Assembly (NCBI RefSeq): GCF_002954775.1
Contig: NZ_KZ672952.1
Location: 376,883-440,882, forward strand
Source of the DNA: Streptomyces geranii
GTDB lineage: Bacteria > Actinomycetota > Actinomycetes > Streptomycetales > Streptomycetaceae
Direction of reading: 5' to 3'
DNA length: 64,000 nucleotides
In this document: positions 9,520 to 20,400 of the stretch, piece after piece
Numbering within the stretch: the first letter of the stretch is position 1
Layout: each line of letters opens with the position of its first letter
Position numbers and translations under genes: made by a program
The notes under the pieces: model-generated
Database searches by the model: none
What the model saw: the letters and a program-made list of their open reading frames with translations, nothing else
What the model was told of the DNA's origin: nothing

Positions 9520-11276
9520 GCGGGGCATCCGCGGCAACCGGGCACGCGCTTCCGGTCGCGGGCAGCAGGGAGACGGCCAGGGAGGTGTGGCGGCTCAGCC
9601 GCGGGCACCGGCTCCGGCTCGCCGCTGTCGGAGTGCTGGGGATCGTCAGCACCGGCGTCAACGTGATCCCGCCCGTGATCATCGGGTTCCTCGTCGACCG
9701 GGTGCGGGCCGGCACCGCCGACCTCGGCACCGTACTGACGGTCACGGCCGTCATGGCGCTCTCGGCGGTTCTCGGCGCGGTCGGCAGCGCGGTGACGATC
9801 GTGCTCGCCACCCGCGTCTACCACACCATCCTCGCCGCGCTGCGCGAACAGCTCGTGAGCCGTGCCATGACACTCCCGCAGCACCTCGTCGAACGCGCCG
9901 GGACCGGGGACCTGATCTCCCGGACCAGCGACGACGTCACCGCCGTAGCCGATGCCGCGCCCGCCGTGATCCCCGCGCTCACCGTCAGCGGGTTCACCAT
10001 CGTCGTGTCGCTGGGCGGGCTCGCCGCGCTGGAATGGCCGTACGCCGCCGCGTTCGCCGTCGTACTGCCCGTCTACGTACTCGTCATGCGCTGGTATCTC
10101 CGCGTCGGCCCTCGGGTGTACGGCGCCGAGCGCGCGGCGATGAGCGCGCGGGCACAGCAGATCCTCGAGTCGCAGCGCGGCTACTCCACCGTGCTCGGGC
10201 TGGGGCTCGCCGAGCAGCGGCACGACACCGTGATGGCCGCGTCCTGGGGCGTCTCGGTGCACACGCTCCGCGCGCGCACCGTGATGGCCATGCTCAGCCT
10301 CCGCCTGAACTTCGGCGAGTGTCTGAGCCTGGCCACCGTCCTCGTCGTCGGCTTCGTCCTGATCGACGCGGACGCGTCCACCGTCGGCGCCGCCACCGCC
10401 GCGATGCTGATCGTCCTGCGCCTGCTCGGACCGATCAACGAGCTGCTGTACGTCGTCGACGACCTCCAGTCGGCCCTCGCATCGCTCAGCCGCATCGTCG
10501 GGGTCGCCACCATCCCGGAGGAAGCGGGCGAGCAGACAGCGGCAGCGGACTCGGGCATCGCCGTGCGGCTGCACGAGGTCGCGTTCGGCTACGGCGACGG
10601 CCCCCGCGTATTCGACAACCTCACCCTCGACGTCCCCACCGGTCAGCGCGTCGCCGTGGTCGGCGCCTCCGGGGCCGGCAAGACGACGCTCGCCGCCGTC
10701 ATCGCCGGTATCCATCTGCCCGACGCCGGGACGGTGGCCCAGCCCGGCCGAACCACGTTGATCACCCAGGAGACGCACGTGTTCGCCGGCACCCTGCGGG
10801 ACAATCTCACGCTCGGCGCCCCCACAGCCACCGACCACGACATCCACGCGGCGCTGGACGCCACCGGGGCAGCCGGTCTGCGCGACCTGCTGCCGGACGA
10901 TCTCAACACGATCATCGGCACCGGCGGGCATCCGCTCACCGACGCACAGGCCCAACAGCTCGCCCTCGCGCGGCTGCTGCTCGCCGACCCGGAACTGGCG
11001 ATCCTCGACGAGGCGACCGCCGAGGCCGGCTCCACCCATGCGGGGTTGCTGGACCGTGCCGCCGAGGCGGCCTTGCGCGGTCGTACCGGGTTGGTGATCG
11101 CGCATCGTCTCTCCCAAGCCGCGACCTGCGACCGGATAGTCGTCATGGAGCACGGCCGGATCATCGAGACCGGAACACATGACGAGCTGGTCGCCGCCGA
11201 TGGCGTGTACGGCGGGCTGTGGAGCGCGTGGGAGGCCGGACGGGGCATGAACAACAAGCCAGGAAGGACTGACTGA
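9516..11276 (+). CDS. ABC exporter subunit 2 with intact Walker motifs (partner of the upstream gene)
   Basis: A 586-residue half-transporter with a membrane domain (about 30-320) and a nucleotide-binding domain. Walker A is complete (GASGAGKTT), as is Walker B (LAILDEAT), but the signature is degenerate (LTDAQAQQ instead of LSGGQ). It complements subunit 1 exactly: one catalytic site can form from this Walker A/B and the partner's signature, and the opposite site is dead on both faces. Translationally coupled at both ends: ATGA with the upstream gene, TGATG with the downstream methyltransferase. This supports an obligate heterodimer serving the siderophore pathway. Confidence 0.88.
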   Translation: MSGASAATGHALPVAGSRETAREVWRLSRGHRLRLAAVGVLGIVSTGVNVIPPVIIGFLVDRVRAGTADLGTVLTVTAVMALSAVLGAVGSAVTIVLATRVYHTILAALREQLVSRAMTLPQHLVERAGTGDLISRTSDDVTAVADAAPAVIPALTVSGFTIVVSLGGLAALEWPYAAAFAVVLPVYVLVMRWYLRVGPRVYGAERAAMSARAQQILESQRGYSTVLGLGLAEQRHDTVMAASWGVSVHTLRARTVMAMLSLRLNFGECLSLATVLVVGFVLIDADASTVGAATAAMLIVLRLLGPINELLYVVDDLQSALASLSRIVGVATIPEEAGEQTAAADSGIAVRLHEVAFGYGDGPRVFDNLTLDVPTGQRVAVVGASGAGKTTLAAVIAGIHLPDAGTVAQPGRTTLITQETHVFAGTLRDNLTLGAPTATDHDIHAALDATGAAGLRDLLPDDLNTIIGTGGHPLTDAQAQQLALARLLLADPELAILDEATAEAGSTHAGLLDRAAEAALRGRTGLVIAHRLSQAATCDRIVVMEHGRIIETGTHDELVAADGVYGGLWSAWEAGRGMNNKPGRTD

Positions 11277-12133
11277 TGACGGGAAATGTTGTCGGCACGC
11301 CGGACAACACAGCGGTACGGACCGCGTTGTGGCGCGCCTTGCACACACAGGTGGACGAGCCGCCGCACGTCCTTGAGGACGTGCTGGGTGCCCGGCTGGC
11401 GCAGGACGACGACGGATGGCGTGAGCGCGGGGACATGGTCCCTGGCGACTCGCGCGGAAAGCGCGCCACTGTCGTCGGGCGGGCGCGGTTGACCGAGGAC
11501 CTGGTGGCGCAGGCCGCGAGCCGCGGTGTGGATCAGTACGTGATCCTCGGCGCGGGCCTGGACACCTTCGCTCAGCGGCATCCCGACGCGGGCTCGGCCA
11601 TGACCGTCTTCGAGATCGACCAGCCGGAGACGCAAGGGTGGAAGCGGAGCCGGTTGATCGAACTCGGATATGGCATCCCGGATTGGCTGCGCCTGGTTCC
11701 GGTCGATTTCGAGGCGAACGACGACTGGTGGGATCGGCTGCAGGCGGCGGGATTCGATACCTCGCGTCCTGCGGTGGTGTCCTGGCTGGGGGTCACCATG
11801 TATCTGACCGAAGAGGCCACGGCTGCGACCCTCAAGCGGGTGGCGAGTCTGCCGTCCGGCTCCTCACTGATCCTCACGTTCTTCCGTCATCTCGAGGATC
11901 TCGCGCCGGAGGACGTACAGATTCGGCGAGCCTCCAGGGAGGGTGCTCGGCGGGCCGGTACGCCGTTCATCGGCTTCTACACTCCCGACCAGATCATCGA
12001 GCTGGCGCGACAGGCAGGTTTCGCCGACGCCGAATACGTCTCGGCAGCCGACCTGGCCGATCGCTACTTCGCTGGCCGGACCGACGGCCTGCGGCCGTAC
12101 AGCGGCGAGGAAGTGCTGATCGCCACCGTGTGA
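11276..12133 (+). CDS. Class I SAM-dependent methyltransferase, PPM/LCMT-like family
   Basis: 285 residues. The SAM-binding motif YVILGAGLDTFAQR (about 83-96), the acidic strand VFEIDQPETQ and WLGVTMYLTEE (about 166) are typical of the leucine-carboxyl-methyltransferase-like family found in actinobacterial secondary-metabolite clusters. It overlaps the exporter gene by one base and precedes the carrier protein, so it belongs to the iron-controlled plus-strand operon. A role in methylating the siderophore (N- or O-methylation) or a carrier-bound intermediate is inferred. The acceptor is not visible from sequence. Confidence 0.8.
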   Translation: MTGNVVGTPDNTAVRTALWRALHTQVDEPPHVLEDVLGARLAQDDDGWRERGDMVPGDSRGKRATVVGRARLTEDLVAQAASRGVDQYVILGAGLDTFAQRHPDAGSAMTVFEIDQPETQGWKRSRLIELGYGIPDWLRLVPVDFEANDDWWDRLQAAGFDTSRPAVVSWLGVTMYLTEEATAATLKRVASLPSGSSLILTFFRHLEDLAPEDVQIRRASREGARRAGTPFIGFYTPDQIIELARQAGFADAEYVSAADLADRYFAGRTDGLRPYSGEEVLIATV

Positions 12134-12194
12134 CACAGCCGGCTGGAACTGTCAGAAGAGGTTGGACAAGCAAAGCAATGAACGAGGAGTCCTG

Positions 12195-12446
12195 ATGAGC
12201 CTGAGCAGCGAGCAGTTGATCGCCGACGTCGCCGACGTGTTGTACCTCGAACCTGCGGAGATCGACTACGAGTTGAGCCTCCGTGACCAGGGGATGGACT
12301 CGGTGCGCCTGATGGATCTGGTGGAGCGGTGGCGCACCGCGGGGGTGGACCGGATCGACTTCATCACCCTGGCCGAGGACTCGCGACTGGGTCACTGGAT
12401 CGAGGTCATGGAGAAGCTTCAGGCTGGTGAAGAAGTGCCTTCATGA
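12195..12446 (+). CDS. Free-standing aryl/peptidyl carrier protein
   Basis: 83 residues. The phosphopantetheine site is DQGMDSVRLM, and the following WR...IDFITLAEDSRLGHW segment closely resembles the aryl carrier domain of EntB/VibB-type proteins (LDSVRMM...IDFVMLAKNPTIDAW). The ATG at 12195 has GAGGAG five bases upstream; an earlier in-frame ATG at 12162 lacks a good ribosome site. It probably holds the starter acyl or aryl unit, which would be passed to the N-terminal C domain of an NRPS or to a module outside the window. No cognate stand-alone adenylation gene is present here. Confidence 0.85.
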   Translation: MSLSSEQLIADVADVLYLEPAEIDYELSLRDQGMDSVRLMDLVERWRTAGVDRIDFITLAEDSRLGHWIEVMEKLQAGEEVPS

Positions 12447-12465
12447 TCCTGCGGTAGGGCGGTCG

Positions 12466-12492
12466 CCGGGCTCGTCGTGGACGACGACCCGG
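12466..12492. terminator. Hairpin between convergent carrier-protein and SIP genes
   Basis: CCGGG, a bulged C, then TCGTCGT, a GG turn, and ACGACGACCCGG give a 12-pair stem between two converging genes. There is no T-tract, as is common in high-GC actinobacteria, so it could stop transcription from both sides. Confidence 0.6.
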
Positions 12493-12549
12493 CCGGACCG
12501 CTCGGCGGGACTGCTCGGCGGGACTGCTTGGCGGGCCCACGACCTCAGG

Positions 12550-14400
12550 TCACGGTGCCAGCACCCGCAACGTGTTGCCCCATCCCACGAGCGACGTCGC
12601 GGTGACTTTCAGTCCGGCGCCGGCGATGACCGCCTGGAGTTCGTCCTCGGTGCGGTATCCGGACCCGTGGAGCGTCAACCGCAGAATGTCGAGTTCGGCG
12701 TCGTGTTCGTCCAACTCGGCGGGATCGAAAGTGTCCTCCACCAGCAGCACCCGCCCACCGGGGGCCAGGCTCGCGGCGGCCCGCTGAAGAATGAGCTTCG
12801 CCTCCGCGTCACGGTACTGCCCGAGCGTGTCGATGATCAGTACGGCGTCCGCGGGTTCGGTCTTCTCGAACACCGACTGCTCGGCAATCCGTATCCGCTC
12901 GCGTCGCGTCGCGTCCGCGATGCTGATCGGAATGTCCCTGCGGAACCAGTCCGCCGCGGTGGGCAGCGCGACGACGGTCACCGTCGCCTCCGGATGCCCC
13001 GCGGTGAGGTAGTCGGCGTGGACCACCGCACCAGGTGCGTGGACAACCACCTTGCCGACGCCCCCGAGCACGGGTGACTTCGCGAGCGGCTCGGCGAGTA
13101 CCTGCGCGAACCGGGACTTGCTCTCCAGACGCTTGTGCTCGAAGGTCGCGTCGCTGCGCAGAGCGTCCCAGTCCTGGCCGGTCACCGACTCCAGCACCGG
13201 ATGATCGTGGCGGACGGCCGCTTCGAGACCGAAGAAGGCCTGCGACATACGGAAGTCGACCCCGCCGGAAACCAGGTGATCGAGCACGGACTCACTGGTC
13301 AGGAACTCGCCGGTCTCACTGAGCTTGTATTCGTCGCCTTCCTGCTCCAGGAGTTCGATCGCCTTCAGGTACCGCAAGAACTTCGCCAGCGAGCGTTCGT
13401 TCGCGCCGGTGTGCCGTGCGAGCGCGGGTACGGTGCGCACTCCGCGGCTGATGCAGTCGGCGATGCCGAGGTTCGCGGCTGCCCGAATCGCCAGCGGCGG
13501 AAGCAGCTCGGACATCTCGTGGAACCTGTCGAAGGCCTCGTCGTTGCGCTCGGGGTCCGGCATGGAGGGGTCCTCGTCCAACGCCACAACCTCTGCGCGC
13601 CGCCAGTAGCCGGTGAAGTCGATGTCGGACTTGTCGACACCGCGCTCCTCGATGAGATACCGCCGCAGATCACGTACCACGGACTGTTCCCCGGCGAGCC
13701 AGGCGAACATCGCGCCCTCTCGCCGGCCGCCCTCGCGTACCGCCCGCAGCAGCAACGGCTCGGATCCCGCTGCCAGTCCGTTCCGCACAACCCAGGTCAC
13801 CTCGACACCGGGGCGTTGCGGGAAGTCGATCCGGTGCGACTCCTCGGCCACCTCGATGTAGACCTCGGCCTGCGCGTCGTCGGGCAGTTCCCCGAGCAAC
13901 CGGTCGATCGCCGGGACGGCCGTGTCGTCGCCGACGACGAGGTGCCAGTCGTAGCCTTCGGGCCGCCTGGTGGAGACCGAGGGTCCCCCGACGTGCAGGC
14001 GATCGCCGGGGTTCGCCCGGTACGCCCACGTCGTCGCGACGCCCACACCATGTTTCGCGAAGTCGATGTCGAGCTCGCGAGCCTGCGCGTCGTAACGCCG
14101 TACCGTGTAGACCCGCCACAGCGCCGGCGGGTCGGCCGGCCACCTGTACTTGCCGTCCTTGTAGACCGGGAGCACCGGCTCGCTCTCGCCGGGGTACGGG
14201 AAGATCAACCGGACGTTGTCGTCGAAACCCTCGCTGGCGAACTCGGGGAAGGCCGTACCGTCGCTTGCGGTGAACGATCCCAGCTGATCACCGGTCAGGG
14301 TCACCCGGCGCATCCCGGGAGTGACGTCGACAACCCGCGCCACCTCCAACTCCCGCAGGACAATGGTGTGTACGACGGTGGGGCGGGCACGACGCGGCAC
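12550..14400 (-). CDS. SIP-type ferric-siderophore reductase fused to a methyltransferase-like domain, copy 1
   Basis: 616 residues. The N-terminal part (about 1-270) is a siderophore-interacting protein: GMRRVTLTGDQL, YTVRRYDAQARELDIDF, HGVGVATTWAY for flavin binding, and an NAD(P)-side segment ending GYWRRAE. The C-terminal part (about 290-616) has the winged dimerisation and Rossmann layout of family-2 O-methyltransferases, but the glycine-rich SAM loop is eroded (VVHAPGAVVHADYL in place of DVGGGxG). It is therefore probably not a working methyltransferase. The GTG start follows GAGGAG. An iron box at 14440-14458 lies about 40 bases upstream. Expected role: cytosolic reduction of the ferric siderophore, with the second domain perhaps scaffolding or binding ligand. 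Confidence 0.85.
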   Translation of the reverse strand: MPRRARPTVVHTIVLRELEVARVVDVTPGMRRVTLTGDQLGSFTASDGTAFPEFASEGFDDNVRLIFPYPGESEPVLPVYKDGKYRWPADPPALWRVYTVRRYDAQARELDIDFAKHGVGVATTWAYRANPGDRLHVGGPSVSTRRPEGYDWHLVVGDDTAVPAIDRLLGELPDDAQAEVYIEVAEESHRIDFPQRPGVEVTWVVRNGLAAGSEPLLLRAVREGGRREGAMFAWLAGEQSVVRDLRRYLIEERGVDKSDIDFTGYWRRAEVVALDEDPSMPDPERNDEAFDRFHEMSELLPPLAIRAAANLGIADCISRGVRTVPALARHTGANERSLAKFLRYLKAIELLEQEGDEYKLSETGEFLTSESVLDHLVSGGVDFRMSQAFFGLEAAVRHDHPVLESVTGQDWDALRSDATFEHKRLESKSRFAQVLAEPLAKSPVLGGVGKVVVHAPGAVVHADYLTAGHPEATVTVVALPTAADWFRRDIPISIADATRRERIRIAEQSVFEKTEPADAVLIIDTLGQYRDAEAKLILQRAAASLAPGGRVLLVEDTFDPAELDEHDAELDILRLTLHGSGYRTEDELQAVIAGAGLKVTATSLVGWGNTLRVLAP

Positions 14401-14439
14401 GGCGACTCCTCATCGAACAGGTGTCAGATGCCAAAAACC

Positions 14440-14458
14440 TTAGCATTGCCTAACCTAA
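14440..14458. promoter_or_regulatory. Iron box overlapping the NRPS-2 stop codon, upstream of SIP copy 1
   Basis: TTAGCATTGCCTAACCTAA matches the IdeR/DmdR consensus at 15 of 19 positions by eye; the right half is perfect. It overlaps the last codons of NRPS-2 and sits about 40 bases before the SIP start, so the SIP gene likely has its own promoter. Confidence 0.75.
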
Positions 14459-17400
14459 CAAAGGTCGTCTACCAGGGCTGCTCGGAGATCGGTGACCACT
14501 TTTTCCGCGAAGCCGAGGAAAGTGATCGTTGTCGTGTCCGGGGCGATGTGATAGCGGACAACCGCGCGATACAACAGCTCGGTGCCCTCCGGAGTCGGTG
14601 ACCCGCTGTCCGGCCCGTAGACCCGCGTGAGGAGCACCGCGGGAGAGGGGGCACGCCGCAATGCCCGGCGTCCGGCCTTGTTGTGGTAGCGCAGCAGTGC
14701 CAGCTCGGCGGTCCCGGTCGGCTCGACCTCGGCCTCGGCCTCGTCGAGAGCGATGGTGGCGACCGCGGTGAACGGACCTACCGACATCGCGTTGTGAGCG
14801 GGAGTCAGCGGGACGTCTTCGTCGACCACGCCGCCGATCAGTGGTGCGATTCCTGTTGAGTGGAGCGCGTCGCGGATGGCCTTGCTGACGACGCCTTCGG
14901 TGAGGGAGCTGTCCCAGCGGAAGGTGGAGGCTGTGGCCTGAGCAAAGGTGGATACGTCGATCGTCCGGGCTCGGGCGAGAAGACCCTTCCAATGATCGAG
15001 GCCGTCCGTAGCGACCGCGTCGCCGGCTGCTTCGATGGCTTCGAGCGCGGGGACGAGCGCCAGTGGGCGGGACACGTCCACTACGCCGGACACCGCCTGC
15101 CGAAGTGCCTCCGCCAGACGGTGCAGCGAGGCTCGGTCGACGATCGCCGCATGGACGGCGAGCACCGCAACCGTCTGTTCGGGGTTGTGTGTGAACGCAA
15201 GGGCAGCCGGGCGGCCGGTCGAGATGTCGATGAGATCAACGGCGGCCGACCTGATCGCGTCAACGGAGACGTTCGTGTCGGCGGTCAGCTCAACGCTCTG
15301 GGGCTGGACTGTTTCCGGAGGCAGGAGGTAGGTGAACCAGAGCCGCCGGCCGGTAGCGTCGACCGACAGGCGAAGCGCGTCAGTGTTGGCGACGAGTGAG
15401 CGGAAGGACGAGGCGACCGATTCGCTCGTCGATCGCGCGGGCAGGTTGATCAGCTCGGTGAAGACGTACTCGTCGGGCGCGGTGTCCGCCTCGCGCAAGC
15501 GCTCAAGGGCAGCGGAAGTCGGCACAAGAACCGGCTCGGTCGAAATGGCGTCGTGCGTCGGCGGCGCGAGCTGCGCGGCGAGGGCGCCGATGGTCCGTCC
15601 CACGAACACCTCGGACAGTTTGAACGTCAGATCGTGCTCACGCGCGTAGGCAACGAGTCGTGCCGCGGAAATGCTGTCGCCGCCCAGGCGGAAGAAGTCG
15701 TTGTCCACGCCGAGGTCGACGTCGTCGCCGAGGTGCAGTACGTCACGGAAGATGCCGGCGAGAGCGATCTCGGTGTCGGTCTCCGGTGGCCGACCGTCGG
15801 CTGTGCCGGCAGCCAGGCTCGGTTGCGGCAGCGCGCGGCGATCCAGCTTCCCGTTCGCCGTGACCGGGAAGCGGTCCAGGCGCAGGAACGTCGCGGGCAC
15901 CATGTAGTCCGGCAGCGACTGTGCGAGATGCTCGCGCAGCGCGTCGAACAGCAGCGCGTCCTCGGCCGTCGTAGCACTGGCCGTCGTGGCGCTGGCCGTG
16001 GTCACGTATGCCGCGAGGTACTTTGCGCCGGCCGGGTGCTCCAAGGTGGCGATCACCGCGCCCGTTACGCCTGGATGCTGCTCTAGTACGGCGCTGATTT
16101 CGCCGAGTTCGATCCGGTAGCCGCGTATCTTCACCTGGTCGTCGCTGCGGCCGAGGTACTCCAACTGTCCCAGGGAGTTCCACTGCACGACATCGCCGGT
16201 GCGATACAGCCGTGCGCCCTGGTCGCTGAACGGATCAGCCACGAATCGGTCGGCGGTCAGGCCCGCGCGAGCCACATAGCCATCCGCGAGTTGCACCCCG
16301 CCCAGGTACAGCTCACCTGCCACCCCGACCGGCACCGGACGCAACCACGCGTCAAGAACACGCGCCGTCGTGTTCGCCACCGGAACACCGATCGGCACCC
16401 CGACCGCGTCGACGAGCCCGGCCTGGACCACCGGGTGAGCGGTCACGTCCACGGCCGCCTCGGTCGGCCCGTAGAGGTTGTGCAACTCCGCGTTCTCGAA
16501 CAGCGCGACGGCACCGGCGGCGGGAGACACGGGCAGTGCCTCGCCGGAGCAGAACACTCGTCGTAGCGAACCCACCGACGTCCGGTCCGGGCCCGAGGTG
16601 AGGAAGGCCTGCAGCATCGACGGCACGAAATGGGTGACCGTCACCGCGCGACGGTCGATCACTTCGAGCAGATACTGCGGATCCTTGTGTCCGCCCTCCT
16701 GCGCCACGACCACCACCGCGCCGGTGACCAGTGGCAGGAAGAACTCCCACACCGACACGTCGAACGTGAACGGGGTCTTCAACAACACCCGGTCCGAAGC
16801 ACCGATCCGGTAGAGATCACGCATCCACCACAGTCGGTTGACTATCGCCTCGTGGTTGATCTGAACGCCCTTGGGACGTCCGGTGGTGCCGGAGGTGAAG
16901 ATCACGTACGCGGCATCCGACGGGAGCAGCGGACGCGAGAGCCGCGGTGGGGCGATCACGCCGGCATCGAGGTGTTGCCGCACAGGTTCGTCGTCGATGA
17001 GCACGATGCGCACAGGATGATCGGTGAGCACGTGGTGCTGAGCACCGGAGGTGTGCCGGTCGGTGATCACCGCACGTGGTTCGGCGTCCGCGAGGATGTG
17101 CTTGACGCGTTCGGCGGGGTAGTCGGGGTCGATCGGCACATATGCCGCCCCGGCACGGATCACCCCGGCCAGGGCGACCACCAGATCGGCCGAGCGAGGC
17201 AGTGCGACGGCGACCCGATCCCCGACCCTCACGCCCTCCTCGACGAGGAGGTGGGCGAGAGCGTTGACCCGGGCATCAAGTTCGCCATAGGTCAGTTCAC
17301 CGCCGTCATCAGCGATGACCGCGACCGCGTCCGGGCTCGCCGCGACCTGACGGCGTACCAACTCCTCAAGAGTCGCCCCGGGAACATCGAGCGTCTCACC

Positions 17401-20400
17401 ACATGACCACGCGTCGAGTTGTCGCGACTCCGGTGCGGGCAACAGGTCCAGGTCACCGACCCGCGCCTCTGGACCGGCGGCGATCGTCTCCAGCACCGAC
17501 TTGAGGACGGCGACAAACCGCTCAGCGGTAGCGCCGTCGAACAGATCGGTCGCGTAAGAGAGCTTCCCCGACAGGTCGTTGAGCGAATCGAAGATGTCGA
17601 GGTCGAGATCGGTCTTGACCGCGCCCACCGCCGCGGGACTCGGTGTCGTGGTGACATTCCCGATGCGCAGGCCCCGCGGGCGGCGGCTGTCGGCGACGCG
17701 GTGGGTGAGCATGATCTGGAAGAGGGGGTTTCGGCCGGCGAACCGCTCGGTGCCCAGCGCGCGGGTGATTTCCTCGAAGGGCGCGGCCTGGTGATCGAAC
17801 CCGCCGAGCACCGTTCGCCTGGTGTTCCGCAGAACGTCGGCGATCGAGTCACCGGCGTGGAACCGATGGCGGATCGGCAGTGTGTTCACGAAGTATCCGA
17901 CCAGGTCTTCCAGGCCGTCCTCGGTGCGTCCACCGACCGGTGAACCGATCACCACATCCGCACCGGCGCCCAGCGCCGAAACGGTCAACGCGGTCGCGGA
18001 CTGGAGCATCATGAACATGCTCACGCCCTGCTCGTCCGCGACCTGACGCAGACCGGTCACGACCTCTGGATCGACGGCGAACCGCAGATCCGCACCGCGG
18101 TGGGTCGGTACCACCGGTCGGGCCCGGTCCGGCGTGATCGCGGACTCCTCGGGCGCTCCCGCGAGGACGTCCTGCCAATAGGCAAGGTGCTCGGAGAGCA
18201 GCGAACCCGAATCGGACGCCTCCCCCAGGACCTCGCGTTGCCAGATCGCGTAGTCCGCGTACTGGACCCGCAACGGCGTCCATCCCGGCTCCTGCCCCGC
18301 GGCCCGCGCCTCATAAGCGGTCGACAGGTCGCTCAGCAGCGACGGGAACGACCATTCGTCCACCGCGTGGTGATGTACCGCGACAACGAACACCCAGTCG
18401 TCAGCGCCGGCGCGTAGCAGCGCGACACGGATCGGGATGTCGACCGCGAGATCGAACCCGGCCTGCACCACCGCGCCCACCCGCGCATCCACGCCGGCGG
18501 CATCCGCACCCGTGACGTCCTCAACGAGCAGAGAGAGCCTGTCGGCCGCTTCGTTCGCCGGAACGACGACCTGACGCAGCGTGCCGTCCTTCTCCACCAG
18601 GAGCGTGCGCAGCGCCTCGTGACGGGACACCACATCCCGTACCGCCATGATCAGAGCATCAGGATCCAGATCACCGCCCAGACGCAGCACCACCGGCACC
18701 ACATACCGCCCACCCGGCCCGCCCAACTGGTCAATCAGCCAGAGTGCTTGTTGTCCGTACGAGACTGGTAGCGGGGTTGGGCGGGGTAGTTCGCCGATTC
18801 GTGTGCTGGGTGTCTCGGTGGCAGCGGTGGCGGTGGTGGTGTCGGCGATTTGGGCGAGTTCGCTGATTCGGGGGTGGTCGAAGACATCGCGCAGCGTGAG
18901 TGCGGTGCCCAGCAGGGTGTTGGCGCGTGCGGCGACTCGTGTGGCGAGCAGCGAGTGTCCGCCCATGCGGAAGAAGTCGTTGTCCACACCGAGGTCGACG
19001 TCATCACTGAGGTGCAGTACGTCGCGGAAGATGCCGGCGAGGGCGATCTCGGTGGCGGTTTGCGGTGGCCGGCCGTCGGCTGCGCCTGTGGTCAGGTCTG
19101 GTTGCGGCAGTGCGTGGCGGTCGAGCTTGCCGTTGGCGGTGACCGGGAATCGGTCCAGGCGGGTGAACGTGGTGGGGACCATGTAGTCCGGCAGCACTCG
19201 TGCCAGGTGCTCACGGAGTTCGTCGATCGGCACTGCGTCCGTGGTGCTGGTGCTGGTCGTGGTGATGTATGCGGCGAGGTACTTTCCGCCCGCGGGGTGC
19301 TCCAAGGCGGTGATGGCGGCGCCCGATACTGCTGGGTGTTGTTCGAGGACGGCGCGGATCTCGCCGGGTTCGATCCGGTAGCCGCGTATCTTCACCTGGT
19401 CGTCGCTGCGCCCGAGGTACTCCAACTCCCCTACGGAGTTCCATCGCACGACATCACCGGTGCGATACAACCGTGCGCCGTTGTCACTGAACGGATCGGC
19501 CACGAATCGGTCGGCGGTCAGGCCCGGGCGGGCGACGTAGCCGTCGGCGAGCTGCACTCCACCCAGGTACAGCTCGCCTGCCACACCGGCCGGTACCGGG
19601 CGCAGCCACGCGTCAAGCACGTGCGCTGTCGTGTTCGCGACCGGTGCACCAATCGAGGTGTTGCCGGTGATGGTGGCCGCTGTGCCGTCGCCGGTGACCT
19701 CGGTCGAGCCGTAGAAGTTGTGCAGTACTGCTTGTGGCGCGGTCGTTCGCATGGTGGCCGCGGTGCCCGGGGTGAGTGCTTCACCGGAGGAGATCCACAA
19801 CCGGATCGAGGCGAGCGCTGTGGGTGCGTCGTCCTGTCGGACGAGAACGTCGGCCAGGCTGGGCACGGTCAGCAGATGGGTGACGCGGTGTCGGGCGATG
19901 GTGTCGAGCAGAGCGGCTGCGTCTTGCGCGGTTTCCGCGGGCACGACCACGATCCGGGCACCGGCGATCATCGGCCCGAACAACTCGGTCACCGCATCGA
20001 CGAAACCCACACCGCTCTTCGAGAGGGCCACATCACCTGGCCTGTAGTCCAGTACTCGCTGCCCCCATGCGAGGCGGTTGGCGAGTGCGCGGTGCGTGAG
20101 GGCAACGCCCTTCGGGTGGCCCGTCGTTCCTGAAGTGAAGATCACCACGGCAACGTCGAGGTCGTTCAGCGACCGCGCCAGAGCAGGGGCGGTTTCCTGA
20201 CCGGTGGCCAGGTGCTGCTGTATGTCGCGGTCATCGATGCGGAGTAGTGGTGCGGGATGTTCACCCAGTACGTTTTTGTGTGCTCCGGCGGTGTGTTGGT
20301 CGGTGATCACGACGCTGGGTGCGGCGTTGTCGAGGATGTGCTTGACGCGTTCTGCGGGATATCCCGGATCGATCGGCACGTAGGCCGCTCCCGCACGGAA

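Noticed and set aside
12550..14400. Calling the SIP fusion an active O-methyltransferase
   Set aside because: The SAM-binding loop is destroyed in copy 1 and altered in copy 2, so methyl transfer is not supported.
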